Shown here: one piece after another, positions 43,701 to 51,782 of the stretch
How positions within the stretch are numbered: the first letter of the stretch is position 1
How the letters are laid out: each line of letters starts with the position of its first letter
NCBI GenBank assembly: GCA_000431535.1
Contig: HF991793.1
Span: 1-64,000, forward strand
Length of the DNA stretch: 64,000 nucleotides
Origin: Clostridium sp. CAG:678
GTDB taxonomy: Bacteria > Bacillota > Clostridia > Oscillospirales > Acutalibacteraceae
Direction of reading: 5' to 3'
Position numbers and translations under genes: made by a program
Notes under the pieces: model-generated
The model's database searches: none
Seen by the model: only the letters and a program-made list of their open reading frames with translations
What the model was told of the DNA's origin: nothing

Positions 43701-44403
43701 GAATAAAATCCGCATAAATCTCCTGCGATTTCTGAACGGTAACGCTGAAACTGTCCGCATCCAGCACGTTGCCGTTTGCGTCATACATGGTGCAGGTAAT
43801 CGTGGTATTAACCTTATCCAGATATTCTCTGAGAGAGTCGATCAGTTCCCCTTTATAGGAATCAATATACTGATCCAGCAGGGAATCCGAACCGAATGCC
43901 GCCTCAACAAGCGCAATAATCTCATCCGTATCCATTGTGTCCACATTAACGGTATCGTTAAACAGGGCCTTTTCAAATATGGTTTTAAGCAGTGAGCCGA
44001 TCAGCGGCACCGTTGCCACCTCATTATCGATCCAGAGCCGTACCGCCGCGCCCTTTGAAGAGTCAAACGCGCGAACAAGGCCATCCTCCGTAACATCACA
44101 TACGGTGGGAGTATCGCTTGTCCATTTCACATATCCGTTATCCGGCAGCGTGCAGTCGATAAACTGATAGGTAAACTGCTTTTTATCGCCTTCATACATA
44201 TATTCTATGTAGGCGGTTTCGCCGTCCTCCTGATAGGCGGGAACAAGTGTGCCGTCCTCATAAAAAATCTCAATATCATACACGCCTATAACGCCGCCGC
44301 CCTCATCAATCTCTGCGGCAAGCGCGGAAAGCCCCGGCAGTGTCATACTGATTACTGTAAGCGCGGCCAAGAAGATACTTAGCACTTTTTTGCCTGTTTT
44401 CAT
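37792..44403 (-). CDS. Giant secreted Big2/FIVAR repeat protein (2203 residues)
   Basis: A signal peptide (VLSIFLAALTVISMTLPGLS, ends ALAAE) is followed by many Big2-like Ig domains, recognisable by strings such as ITWTSSDPSIASVD, VIWSSSNEDVATVDQDGNV and VVWSSDNESVATVDQTGLV. From about residue 865 on, five helical FIVAR-like segments alternate with Ig pairs at residues near 865, 1125, 1412, 1670 and 1954. No LPXTG, SLH or dockerin is visible and the chain ends on a beta strand (NTIPVSFTVGR). Likely a long extracellular stalk or adhesin that binds glycans. ATG 44403 has GGAGG 8 bases upstream. Co-transcribed with the LRR gene. Confidence 0.88.
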   Translation of the reverse strand: MKTGKKVLSIFLAALTVISMTLPGLSALAAEIDEGGGVIGVYDIEIFYEDGTLVPAYQEDGETAYIEYMYEGDKKQFTYQFIDCTLPDNGYVKWTSDTPTVCDVTEDGLVRAFDSSKGAAVRLWIDNEVATVPLIGSLLKTIFEKALFNDTVNVDTMDTDEIIALVEAAFGSDSLLDQYIDSYKGELIDSLREYLDKVNTTITCTMYDANGNVLDADSFSVTVQKSQEIYADFIPNGTHITNKQDLPTTVAVGSTLQLSACTTPTRLHMGVIYSVKNTSIFDSGKVIATVDDSGLVTFKNTGEVTILVSPDTDGFIENLLKYINYIYELENLGTVDSSQIADILIKYVGLDINRTVLTAILDACFAISDIVGDTADPVQLTATAVKIIANIIYQFTTNDSITFTVVDGVPVTDFEITGANTVREGTEIQLSIENAQPEAADTSDITWTSSDPSIASVDPVTGIITGRDAGGSLGQYSQQTVQITATSAANNVSKTVNITVTGRVGNYLSDVEVTADRDSINLGESQYMHAAVYPSRVAESDNLYFTWGIKTQNAETGEEEILWATQPYQETDAQGNPMVDENGDPVMNDGTATDGIGKIDTNGLYTAVGGGSCTVVCKAQTGYYVGSNFLEISSVQGEKSIDNGQPVQSISLEVTGSVGGSDYAVSEPSEIGGETHQFATVTINALDGNITYVNKGITLKANIAPADATNKTVNWYIDNNNFSLESDAAAGTATVKMKAGNESAQSVNIYCVSADGEVQSGTVTLTVVRNDATSNTIDGDAFSVINGQSIDVTHSMTFGGSLTGSNAACYDANWYSVDNDIATVISKDSETGNAVIKGVDVGTTTLYCISTDGGIQDTATVTVYPDKSRLQEIIGLCESTIIKKTEENKEYFQNYMLMLNYAYYINNEMDMASQSVVDTYAEELLYVFYQLGGYVGLNSVTILDNAGKEAPDHISVDVSTLYYYNTSYQLDYELSPKGAMYRNVEWKSSNESEVSVDATGKVTPKNDYTSCYSTITVTATDYFGDTVSDSVVVAFSRTQATGVTLDRTEIIGKTGESTTLEATVQPTALGVGSADITDVIWSSSNEDVATVDQDGNVSFVYGGECVITATTADGGHTAQCAVTVQTNYDALQQLITSYKNLSLAAENYYPDTYNSYIQKLNEAQALVDANASSQEEVNEMYAQLEAAYNGLKKYTFIQKVELYLDGEETDNYYQYDLSLLDEGLSYKNAELNLKVRLYPNNASYEKVEWTTSTETITVSQDGVASPAQDSSCYGMVTCTVTDHFGNQYSDDVWVSFAYFPVTSVEINEDEIGGSIGEQYQLNCVVYPTGDSVFHIGQASIKDVVWSSDNESVATVDQTGLVTFTGAGATTIRVTTYDGGYTAECRVSTQGDRSALNNAIAKYADVNYMDYQYEYGMAFKEAYDNAQAALSDDSLVQYEIDQIADALNKAGEALAGHEFVAADTINLSYDNQKKDLLFQFQSRGSGSLDANAVTHSFEDSGAGYESRTILTASLPAEAAANYKSLEWSIVSESDADISLSGAQATISQPTANLNASAKSELMITATDYYGRTVTRTIRVVVAEALVNGISLDQTNVERYANEGAFKLNAAVSPSDASIKDVIWRSDNTNIATVDNEGNVTPVNTGTAVITVETFDGAYTAACTVTFKTDYTQLANLYAQYNEFYENTKDTHTYTNASLQNFKNALDLANKVISEATADQADVNTTIETLNTAYNSLEKFVPVTGVSVTLEESDNASVVNEGFIRYQALALNGASLKLNTALEPADCSSGTTVEWSSSNSNITVDQYGLVTKNGISADYAKITAKVTDEAGNTVENSVYVSFVTTPVQSVSFDEEFVYGSPSTTVTLDPKYSGSSAIAIPSVRECVYVSSDPEIATVDDNGVVTFITGGECIITAYAVDGGVSATIRAITTNDTTALNAAISEYSSVNYMDYEYEYGMAFKEAYEHAQAVSKDYLSTQEAIDSACAALRTAYNNLADHPFIEAGTVALKINGTDVKDGESYVKDENNAVVITASHNEGAMIKSAEITYSDAENVTAQVSGDTITVLKDNDAEYGRITITYTVTDDYDRVSEITRTIMVTDALKRIESFKFVYNGEEVDSVAYKNINLYGKSIQLSINTYPEAAENYTSIEWKSSNSKVTVDQNGVVKVDGVILANNYQADITCTITLSDGTQISNTIPVSFTVGR
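38519..40192 (-). repeat. Repeated DNA segments in the FIVAR regions of the giant gene
   Basis: Closely similar blocks at about 38519-38570 and 40141-40192 (both contain AACGCCATGCCGTATTCATA) encode NYMDY.YEYGMAFKEAY in FIVAR modules four and two of the last four. They are 1622 bp apart, which matches a two-module period of about 541 residues. Confidence 0.7.
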
Positions 44404-44715
44404 TTATTTTTCCTCCGGTTTACATGATAACAGTGTTACGGAAAATCCACTTACCCATATTACTCCATAATACTATAATCTTTATTATAATAATTTTTAC
44501 ATATTTATTCCATTGTGAATTTATACAAAATTTAGATTTCCGATTTGTATATTATTGTTATACAAATCGGGAATCCGCACGGAACAGATCCTTAAGCCGC
44601 TGTTTTCTGAAAAAAGCAGCATCAGAGTGTAACCCGGCGCTGCCGTTTCCGCAGCCGGCAGAAACATTAAAGCAGCCGGAAAGATGCAAAAACAAGAAAC
44701 GTAAAACGCATAAAA
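44404..44715. other. Non-coding region upstream of the giant gene
   Basis: Apart from the palindrome listed below, the stretch has a possible -10 (TATAAT on the minus strand near 44480) with only a weak -35. No gene is supported. Confidence 0.4.
44540..44570. promoter_or_regulatory. 12-bp perfect inverted repeat upstream of the giant gene
   Basis: CCGATTTGTATA (44540-44551), 7-bp gap, TATACAAATCGG (44559-44570). It is AT-rich in the middle with no T run after it, so it looks like an operator rather than a terminator. It lies about 140 bases before the giant gene start. Confidence 0.55.
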
Positions 44716-44754
44716 ACAGCGCGTGTTCCGCCGGTAAAGCCAAACACACGCTGT
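44716..44754 (-). terminator. Terminator of the PAS gene
   Basis: A 12-bp stem with one G-T pair (44716-44727 with 44743-44754), loop of 15, followed by TTTTT on the minus strand, about 50 bases after the PAS stop. Confidence 0.8.
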
Positions 44755-44801
44755 AAGCAGATTTATAAAATTTTCAAGGGCATAAGGATTAATGAATGCG
44801 T

Positions 44802-45932
44802 TCAGGTCTCACAAATCTCCTCCAGCTCGCAGATCGCAGCCATGGAATCATCCTGCTGGGTGATCAGTTTTCTGATATCACGAACTCTTTTCAGTTTGGA
44901 GCCGCGCGTCTTAATGGTATACTGCGCCTCGCATTTTCCCGCTTTCAGGATATCATCGTGAAGCTGTTTTTCAAGCGCCGCTTTGTCTCCGCTGATCAGA
45001 CGGGAGAGATCGCCGTCAAATCTTTCAAAAAATTCTGCTCTGGAATAACCGGTCAGTTTCACGAAATCGCCGCTGATCAAATCACATTCAAACGGCTTTT
45101 CCGGCGTGGTAAAGAAGATCGCGCCGTTCAGATTCTCCAGCAGGTTGATCAGGTTATCATTTGCCCTGTCCGCCCGTGCCTCCGCGTCTTTCACACGCGT
45201 AATATCCGTAAACATGGCATGAAATACCGGGCAGCCATCCTCATCCGTTTTATGCACCGCGGCGTTGCACTTGCACCAGATATACTGATCCTTGTGCTGG
45301 CGGAGCCTGTATTCCAGATCAATGGGATCACCGGTTGCCATCGCCTTGCCCACCGCCTGATAAACAAGGGTCTTATCCTCGGGATGGATAATCTCATCCA
45401 GGCGGTAAGTCTGTTTTCTGCACGCCTCTTTCGTTGTGCCGAACAGGCGGCAGCCGCCCTCGTTTATGTAAAGCGTTTCAAAATGCATATTCGGCGTAAC
45501 TTTAAACAGGCACACACCGCCGGTTACAAGATCAATCAGATGGTTGATCTCTTTTGCCTTTTCTTTTAAGATCCTGTTCTTTTCCCTGCTTTTTGAAACA
45601 TCGGCAAAAACAAGGCGGCACAGCGGCGAATCTTCAATATTCTGCGCTGTGCAGTGCACATATACCTGCTCTCCGCTGCCGTTGATCATATCCAGATCCA
45701 TATAAACGAACCGGGAATCTTTTTTGCATATTTTTTCTATAACTTCCTGCCTGTCTGCCGGAATGATAATATCCTGTAAAAACAATTTTCCCTCTTTGAT
45801 TTTGGAGGGATGAACGCCCGCGAATTCGGAAAAATGCGTATCGGAATCCACGATCCGGAAATCATCTTCCTTATCCACAACACAGTTTAAAAATTCAACT
45901 TCATAGGCTCTGTCCTCGTTGGTTTCGGTCAC
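44802..45932 (-). CDS. Triple-PAS protein without output domain
   Basis: 376 residues made of three PAS-like sensor domains: about 15-120 (FRIVDSDTHFSEFAGVHPSK), about 140-260 (GGCRLFGTTKEACRKQTYRL, HPEDKTLV, YRLRQHKDQYIWCKC) and about 275-370 (VKLTGYSRAEFFERF). Short coiled segments lie between them. No GGDEF, EAL, kinase or transmembrane segment follows; the chain ends within 10 residues of the last PAS. The start is GTG 45932 with AAAGGAG 10 bases upstream; a TTG seven codons earlier overlaps that site. It may be a truncated diguanylate cyclase sensor or a stand-alone partner. Confidence 0.8.
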   Translation of the reverse strand: MTETNEDRAYEVEFLNCVVDKEDDFRIVDSDTHFSEFAGVHPSKIKEGKLFLQDIIIPADRQEVIEKICKKDSRFVYMDLDMINGSGEQVYVHCTAQNIEDSPLCRLVFADVSKSREKNRILKEKAKEINHLIDLVTGGVCLFKVTPNMHFETLYINEGGCRLFGTTKEACRKQTYRLDEIIHPEDKTLVYQAVGKAMATGDPIDLEYRLRQHKDQYIWCKCNAAVHKTDEDGCPVFHAMFTDITRVKDAEARADRANDNLINLLENLNGAIFFTTPEKPFECDLISGDFVKLTGYSRAEFFERFDGDLSRLISGDKAALEKQLHDDILKAGKCEAQYTIKTRGSKLKRVRDIRKLITQQDDSMAAICELEEICET

Positions 45933-45997
45933 TGCTTTATTGCTCCTTTCCAAAGCGCTGCCGACGGGGTATCAACCCGATAATATATTATATCGTC

Positions 45998-46027
45998 ATT
46001 ATAGCATAAAAATTATATTTTTGCGAA
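45998..46027 (-). promoter_or_regulatory. Promoter of the PAS gene (extended -10)
   Basis: Minus strand: TGCTATAAT extended -10 with the hexamer at 45998-46003, and TTCGCA about 18 bp upstream as a moderate -35. Confidence 0.5.
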
Positions 46028-46146
46028 TTTTTTGTTAATAAAACTGCCGAAAAATCCATTTACCTATAGGCAAAACGGAAACATTGTGTTATTATACTAA
46101 TTGGTAATTTTCTGCATTCCTTTACAACAGGAATATAAAAGAACAA

Positions 46147-46168
46147 GCGGCAAACCTGCCGCGGTTTA
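46147..46168 (+). other. Compact hairpin just before the purL RBS
   Basis: GCGGCA pairs with TGCCGC around AACC; the loop AAACC could instead pair with the following GGTTT. The two pairings exclude each other. It lies about 10 bases before the purL Shine-Dalgarno. Confidence 0.35.
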
Positions 46169-46191
46169 GTTTGCTGAAAAGGAGTAGTAAT

Positions 46192-49100
46192 ATGGCAAAA
46201 GTTTTTCGCGTTTTCGTTGAAAAGAAAAAAGGAAACGATATAGAGGCAAGACAGCTTTTGGAAGACCTTGTTTCCACAGTGGGCATAACGGCGCTTGAAG
46301 ACCTCAGGCTTGTAAACCGATATGACGCGCAGGGCCTTTCAAAAGAGGAATTTGACAACGCTGCCAAAATGATCCTTTCGGAGCCGAACCTGGATAATAT
46401 TTACACCGAGCTGGAGATCCCGGCAGGCTGGAAATATTTTGCCGCCGAATTTCTGCCCGGCCAGTATGACCAAAGAGCGGACAGCGCCGCCCAGTGTATC
46501 CAGCTTTTAACACAAGGGGAGCGGCCGCTTGTTGCCAGCGCAAAAGTATATCTGCTGAAAGGCGGTATAACCAACGCGGAATTTGAAAAGATAAAATCCT
46601 ACATCATCAACCCGGTTGAATCCCGCGAAGCATCTATGGAAATACCGGAAAGTTTGGATATCACGGCGGACCGCCCTGCGGATATTGCGCGCATTTCCGG
46701 TTTCACGGCGATGAGCGATGATGAAATTGCACAATATCACAAAAGCATGGGCTTTGCGATGAGCGTTGCCGATCTCTGCTGGGTAAGGGATTATTTCAAA
46801 ACGGAAAACAGGGATCCGAGCCTGACCGAACTTAAAGTAATAGACACCTACTGGAGCGATCACTGCCGCCATACCACATTCAGCACCATATTGGATGATA
46901 TCCATGTGGAAAAATCAAAATATGCCGCTGCTGTGGAGGATGCAATAAAAGAATATTTTGACCTCAGGAAAGAAGTGTACGGCAGCCGCGAAAAGAATGT
47001 TTGCCTGATGGATATGGCATGCATCGGCGCAAAGGCGCTTAAGAAACGCGGCATACTTGATAATCTTGATGAAAGCGACGAGATCAACGCCTGCTCCATT
47101 GAAGTGCCCGTTACTATTGACGGAAAAACGGAGCAGTGGCTTGTTCAGTTTAAGAATGAAACGCACAACCACCCCACGGAGATCGAGCCGTTCGGCGGCG
47201 CGGCAACCTGCCTTGGCGGCGCAATAAGGGATCCGCTTTCCGGCAGGGCATATGTTTACCAGGCAATGCGCATCACCGGCTCCGGCGACCCGACCGTTTC
47301 TTTTGAGGATACGCTGGACGCCAAACTGCCGCAGAAGAAGATCACCACCGGCGCGGCGCAGGGCTATTCCAGCTACGGTAACCAGATCGGTCTTGCCACC
47401 GGTCAGGTTGTGGAACTGTATGACGAAGGCTATGTTGCAAAGCGCATGGAGATCGGCGCTGTGATCGGCGCTTCCCCCAAAAAGAATGTTATAAGAGAAG
47501 TGCCGCAGGAGGGCGATACCATCGTTCTGCTTGGCGGGCGCACCGGCAGGGACGGCTGCGGCGGCGCAACAGGTTCCTCCAAAGCGCACAACAGCATGAG
47601 CATAGAGACCTGCGGCGCGGAAGTGCAAAAGGGTAACCCGCCTACGGAAAGAAAGATCCAGCGCCTGTTCAGAAACGAAGAGGTTGCCAGAATGATCAAA
47701 AGGTGCAACGATTTCGGCGCGGGCGGCGTATCCGTAGCCATTGGCGAACTGGCGGACGGGCTGGATATAGATCTTGATAAAGTACCTAAAAAATATGACG
47801 GACTGGACGGCACGGAACTTGCCATTTCCGAATCGCAGGAAAGAATGGCGGTTGTGCTGGATAAGAATGATGTTGATAAATTTATAAAACTTTCAAATGA
47901 AGAAAATCTGGAGGCAACGCCCGTTGCCGTAGTCACTTCCACAAACAGGCTGACCATGACCTGGAGAGGAGACAAGATCGTTAATATCAGCCGCGATTTT
48001 CTGAACACAAACGGCGTAACGCAGCACGCGAGCGCCGTGATTGAGGCTGTGGACGAAAGCAGAAATTACAGAATGGATGTGCCGGCCGCGCTGGACGGAA
48101 TGCGCCCGGCAGACGCGCTGAAAGCAAACCTGAAACGGCTGGAAGTATGCTGCCAGAAAGGTCTGGCGGAACGATTTGACGCCTCGATCGGCGCGGCAAC
48201 CGTGCTGATGCCGTTTGCGGGCAAATACCAGCTGACTCCAGAAGAGGCAATGGCGGCGAAACTGCCGGTGCTGAACGGTGAAACAGACGACGCCACCGTT
48301 ATGGCTTACGGCTTTATTCCGAAACTTTCCGAGTGGAGCCCGTTCCACTCCGCTGCATTCGCCGTTACGGAATCCCTTGCCAAACTTGCGGCTGTGGGAT
48401 GTGACCCCTCCAAAGCGCGCCTTACTTTCCAGGAATATTTTGAAAGATTAAATGACGATCCCAAGCGCTGGGGCAAACCTGCCGCGGCTCTGCTCGGCTC
48501 CATAACGGCGCAGATCGGATACGGCGCGCCGTCCATCGGCGGTAAGGACAGCATGAGCGGTTCTTTCAACGAGCTGGACGTTCCGCCAACTTTGGTTTCC
48601 TTTGCTGTAGGTATGAGCAAGGCTTCCAAAACGGTTTCCGCCCGGTTTAAGAGAGCGGGATCAAAAGTGTATATGATCCGTATCCCCGTTTGCGAAGCGA
48701 GCGGTTTGCCCGATTATAAAAACGCCATGGCGGTCATGAAAGCCGTTTATGAAAGCGTCAGAGACGGCGCAGTCCTTGCCGCAGGCGTTGTAAAAGAGGG
48801 CGGCGCTGCCGCAAACGTGTGCAAAATGGCTTTCGGCGATAAACTCGGCTTTACCTTTGAGCAGGGGCTGGATATGCAGACTCTGTTCGCGCCGATGCAG
48901 GGCAACTTTGTTGTGGAATGCAGCGGCGACCTTCCGGAATGCTTTACCGATGCCGTGCTGCTTGGCACAACCAACGATAACGGCGTATTTATCATAGACG
49001 GCGAAGTGCTTACCGTTGATGAACTGATAGACGCGTGGTGCGCAAAACTGGAAAAAGTATTTCCGCAAAACAGCGGCGTTCATGCGGATATGCCGCAGGA

Positions 49101-49950
49101 TATCGGTCTCTGCAAAGAGCGCTCCATCTTTATCTGCAAAAACAAGGTTGCAAAACCGCGCGTATTTATTCCGGCTTTCCCCGGCACCAACTGCGAAGTA
49201 GATACGGCAAGAGCCTTTGAAAAGGCAGGCGCCGAAACGGAGATACTGGTTGTGAACAACCTCTCCCCCGCCGCAATCAACGAAACGATCGATAAAATGG
49301 TAAAAGCAATAAACAACGCCCAGATCGTGATGCTGCCGGGCGGATTCTCCGGCGGTGACGAACCGGAAGGCTCCGGCAAATTCATTGCCACCGCTTTCCG
49401 CAATCCGCGTGTTGCAGAGGCGGTTTCCAAGTTGCTTAACTGCCGCGACGGACTGATGCTCGGCATCTGCAACGGTTTCCAGGCGCTGATCAAACTTGGC
49501 CTTGTGCCTTACGGCGAGATCCGGGAGATCAAACCGAGCGACCCCACGCTGACCTTCAATACGATCGGCAGGCATATTTCACAGATGGCTTACACAAGGG
49601 TTACAAGCGTGAAATCCCCGTGGCTTTCGGGTGTAAATGCCGGCGAAGTTTTCGCAGTGCCGATCTCACACGGCGAGGGCAGATTCACAGCGGATGCAGA
49701 CACGATCAAACGCCTTGCCGAAAACGGCCAGATCGCAACACAGTATGTAAATCTGAACGGCACCCCGGTTTCCGATATGCCGTTTAACCCGAACGGCTCC
49801 GTATGTGCCGTGGAAGGCATCACGTCTCCGGACGGCCGCGTATTCGGCAAAATGGGCCACTGTGAAAGAAAGGGCACTGACCTTTATGCCAATGTGCCGT
49901 TTGAAAAAGATATGAAGATCTTTGAAAGCGGTGTAAACTACTTTAAATAA
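46192..49950 (+). CDS. purL: Phosphoribosylformylglycinamidine synthase, single-chain
   Basis: 1252 residues: PurL and the PurQ glutaminase in one chain, the form of many Clostridia and Bacteroidetes. Makes FGAM from FGAR, ATP and glutamine in step four of purine synthesis. Seen are an N-terminal PurS-like region, the catalytic SDHCRHTTF and FKNETHNHPTEIEPFGGAAT, two AIRS-type ATP domains (GGRTGRDGCGGATGSSKAHN, then GKDSMSGSF) and the C-terminal amidotransferase with FPGTNCEVDT, GICNGFQAL (nucleophile Cys) and SHGEGRF. ATG 46192 with AAAGGAG; seven extra in-frame codons upstream lack an RBS. A clear promoter was not identified. Confidence 0.97.
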   Translation: MAKVFRVFVEKKKGNDIEARQLLEDLVSTVGITALEDLRLVNRYDAQGLSKEEFDNAAKMILSEPNLDNIYTELEIPAGWKYFAAEFLPGQYDQRADSAAQCIQLLTQGERPLVASAKVYLLKGGITNAEFEKIKSYIINPVESREASMEIPESLDITADRPADIARISGFTAMSDDEIAQYHKSMGFAMSVADLCWVRDYFKTENRDPSLTELKVIDTYWSDHCRHTTFSTILDDIHVEKSKYAAAVEDAIKEYFDLRKEVYGSREKNVCLMDMACIGAKALKKRGILDNLDESDEINACSIEVPVTIDGKTEQWLVQFKNETHNHPTEIEPFGGAATCLGGAIRDPLSGRAYVYQAMRITGSGDPTVSFEDTLDAKLPQKKITTGAAQGYSSYGNQIGLATGQVVELYDEGYVAKRMEIGAVIGASPKKNVIREVPQEGDTIVLLGGRTGRDGCGGATGSSKAHNSMSIETCGAEVQKGNPPTERKIQRLFRNEEVARMIKRCNDFGAGGVSVAIGELADGLDIDLDKVPKKYDGLDGTELAISESQERMAVVLDKNDVDKFIKLSNEENLEATPVAVVTSTNRLTMTWRGDKIVNISRDFLNTNGVTQHASAVIEAVDESRNYRMDVPAALDGMRPADALKANLKRLEVCCQKGLAERFDASIGAATVLMPFAGKYQLTPEEAMAAKLPVLNGETDDATVMAYGFIPKLSEWSPFHSAAFAVTESLAKLAAVGCDPSKARLTFQEYFERLNDDPKRWGKPAAALLGSITAQIGYGAPSIGGKDSMSGSFNELDVPPTLVSFAVGMSKASKTVSARFKRAGSKVYMIRIPVCEASGLPDYKNAMAVMKAVYESVRDGAVLAAGVVKEGGAAANVCKMAFGDKLGFTFEQGLDMQTLFAPMQGNFVVECSGDLPECFTDAVLLGTTNDNGVFIIDGEVLTVDELIDAWCAKLEKVFPQNSGVHADMPQDIGLCKERSIFICKNKVAKPRVFIPAFPGTNCEVDTARAFEKAGAETEILVVNNLSPAAINETIDKMVKAINNAQIVMLPGGFSGGDEPEGSGKFIATAFRNPRVAEAVSKLLNCRDGLMLGICNGFQALIKLGLVPYGEIREIKPSDPTLTFNTIGRHISQMAYTRVTSVKSPWLSGVNAGEVFAVPISHGEGRFTADADTIKRLAENGQIATQYVNLNGTPVSDMPFNPNGSVCAVEGITSPDGRVFGKMGHCERKGTDLYANVPFEKDMKIFESGVNYFK

Positions 49951-50015
49951 TTCTGCTGCGCGGGAAGAAGCGCGCCTGCGCCCGTATCCCGCGCTTACAA
50001 AGGAGATCCTGATCC

Positions 50016-51224
50016 ATGAAATATGTTGTAGTTTTGTATGACGGAATGGCGGATTACCCCGTTCCGGCACTGGGCGGAAAAACGCCGATGATGGTGGCGA
50101 AAAAGCCGAATCTGGACAGCCTTGCCCAGCGGGGCGAAGTTGGTCTGATCCGCACGGTCGCCCCCGGGCTGAAACCCGGCTCAGACGTTGCAAACATGAG
50201 CGTTATGGGGTTTGACCCCATAAAATATTATACAGGCAGAAGTCCGCTTGAGGCAGCGTCCATCGGCATCGATATGAAACCGACGGATGTTTCGCTGCGC
50301 TGCAATCTTGTTACTTTATCGGAGGACGGCAAACCTTACGAGGAAAAAACGATAGAGGATTACTGCGCCGACGATATTTCCACCGAGGAGGCGCAGGAGC
50401 TGATTGAGGCCGTGCAAAAAGAACTCGGCAGCGATACATTTCATTTTTACACCGGCGTTTCCTACCGCCACTGCCTGATCTGGCACGGCGGCACAACAGA
50501 TCTCGGCGCCATGACGCCGCCGCATGATATCACGGGCAAGGTCATCACCGAGTATCTTTCAAAAAGCGAAAACGCAAAGCCGCTGATTGAAATGATGAAA
50601 AAATCTTATGATATCCTAAAGAATCATCCGGTCAATCAAAAGAGAAAAGCAGCGGGCAGGCGCCCGGCAAACTCCATTTGGCTCTGGGGTGAGGGCACAA
50701 GACCCGCCATGGGCAAATTTAAGGAGATCTACGGTATCAAAGGCGGCGTGGTTTCTGCCGTTGACCTGATCAAAGGCATCGGCCGCTGCGCCGGAATGGA
50801 AGTGGCGGATGTGCCCGGCGCAACCGGATATATCGATACCAATTTTGAGGGCAAGGCAAACGCCGCGCTTGACCTGCTTACCAGAAATGATCTTGTTTAT
50901 ATTCATTTTGAGGCGCCGGACGAATGCGGCCACAGAAACGAGCCGGGAAATAAAGTAAAAGCGATTGAACTGATCGACCAAAAAGTGCTGCCTATCCTGT
51001 TCAACGGGCTTGCGCAGTACGATGATTACAAAATCATGTGTCTGCCGGATCACCCAACCCCGATCGTGACCAGAACACACGCATCAGACCCCGTGCCTTA
51101 CGTGATCTACAGAAAGAGCAAAGAGATCGAAGGCGTTGTAACGATCAACGAGGAAACGGCAAAAGAAACCGGCATCTATATCGACTTCGGCCCGGGCATC
51201 ATGGAACATTTTTTGAAAGATTAA
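50016..51224 (+). CDS. apgM: Cofactor-independent phosphoglycerate mutase, ApgM type
   Basis: 402 residues of the archaeal-type iPGM/alkaline phosphatase superfamily. The metal site starts at VVVLYDGMADYP; the phosphoserine motif is GSDVANMSVMGFDP; HFEAPDECGHR and LPDHPTPI supply further ligands. Members interconvert 3- and 2-phosphoglycerate, but some are proposed homoserine kinases because of linkage to threonine/methionine genes. Here metY follows two genes downstream, which keeps that possibility open. AAAGGAG lies 12 bases before ATG. A 65-bp gap separates it from purL, with no terminator obvious. Confidence 0.88.
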   Translation: MKYVVVLYDGMADYPVPALGGKTPMMVAKKPNLDSLAQRGEVGLIRTVAPGLKPGSDVANMSVMGFDPIKYYTGRSPLEAASIGIDMKPTDVSLRCNLVTLSEDGKPYEEKTIEDYCADDISTEEAQELIEAVQKELGSDTFHFYTGVSYRHCLIWHGGTTDLGAMTPPHDITGKVITEYLSKSENAKPLIEMMKKSYDILKNHPVNQKRKAAGRRPANSIWLWGEGTRPAMGKFKEIYGIKGGVVSAVDLIKGIGRCAGMEVADVPGATGYIDTNFEGKANAALDLLTRNDLVYIHFEAPDECGHRNEPGNKVKAIELIDQKVLPILFNGLAQYDDYKIMCLPDHPTPIVTRTHASDPVPYVIYRKSKEIEGVVTINEETAKETGIYIDFGPGIMEHFLKD

Positions 51225-51246
51225 CCGGTTCTGAGGAAACATTAAA

Positions 51247-51768
51247 ATGAAACATGTTGTTACGGCAGCCTTAGCCGTGCTGTTGCTTGCGGCGTTACTG
51301 AGCGCCTGCTCAACCGCTGAAAATAATCCCGCACAAGCGCAAACGCAGACCCAAACGCAGGCGCAAACTTCTGCACAGATACCTGCGCCGGCGCAGGAAC
51401 AGACGCAGCCTGCACCAGAGCAAAGTGTGCAGGAGAGAGCCGCGGCAGCCTATGCGGCGAACCCTGATTATGTGCTGCCGGAGGAAGACGCAAAAGAAAT
51501 CGCATATACCGCGCTGGAGCAGGAATGTAAAAATAAAACGTTTTCGGACGATATAAACCACTTTACGTTTGACAGCATCAAACGCTGCGATATAAGGGAA
51601 ACCTACGGCGCATTCAACCGCGGAAACGATATCTCCGCTTATAACACAAGCAGCCACCCTTACTATGCCGTAAGGTATAACGACAGTTCTTTCCCCGGAA
51701 ATTATGCCTATTTCTGCATAGACCTGCGAAACGGAGACCTGCTCTATACAGGATATATGGGAGATTAG
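51247..51768 (+). CDS. Lipoprotein with Gln/Thr-rich linker, paralogue 1
   Basis: 173 residues. Lipoprotein signal peptide with lipobox LLSAC (Cys 21), then a low-complexity Gln/Ala/Thr linker (about 28-60), then a 100-residue folded domain ending NGDLLYTGYMGD. The domain recalls PepSY-like small beta proteins but no family is certain. GAGG lies 10 bases before ATG, 22 bases after apgM. It is paralogous to the next gene. Confidence 0.8.
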   Translation: MKHVVTAALAVLLLAALLSACSTAENNPAQAQTQTQTQAQTSAQIPAPAQEQTQPAPEQSVQERAAAAYAANPDYVLPEEDAKEIAYTALEQECKNKTFSDDINHFTFDSIKRCDIRETYGAFNRGNDISAYNTSSHPYYAVRYNDSSFPGNYAYFCIDLRNGDLLYTGYMGD

Positions 51769-51782
51769 CGTTAGGAGAAGAT

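Noticed and set aside
46507-49575. Long open frames on the strand opposite purL
   Set aside because: They mirror the purL codons (GC-rich third positions), have no RBS and no recognisable motifs.
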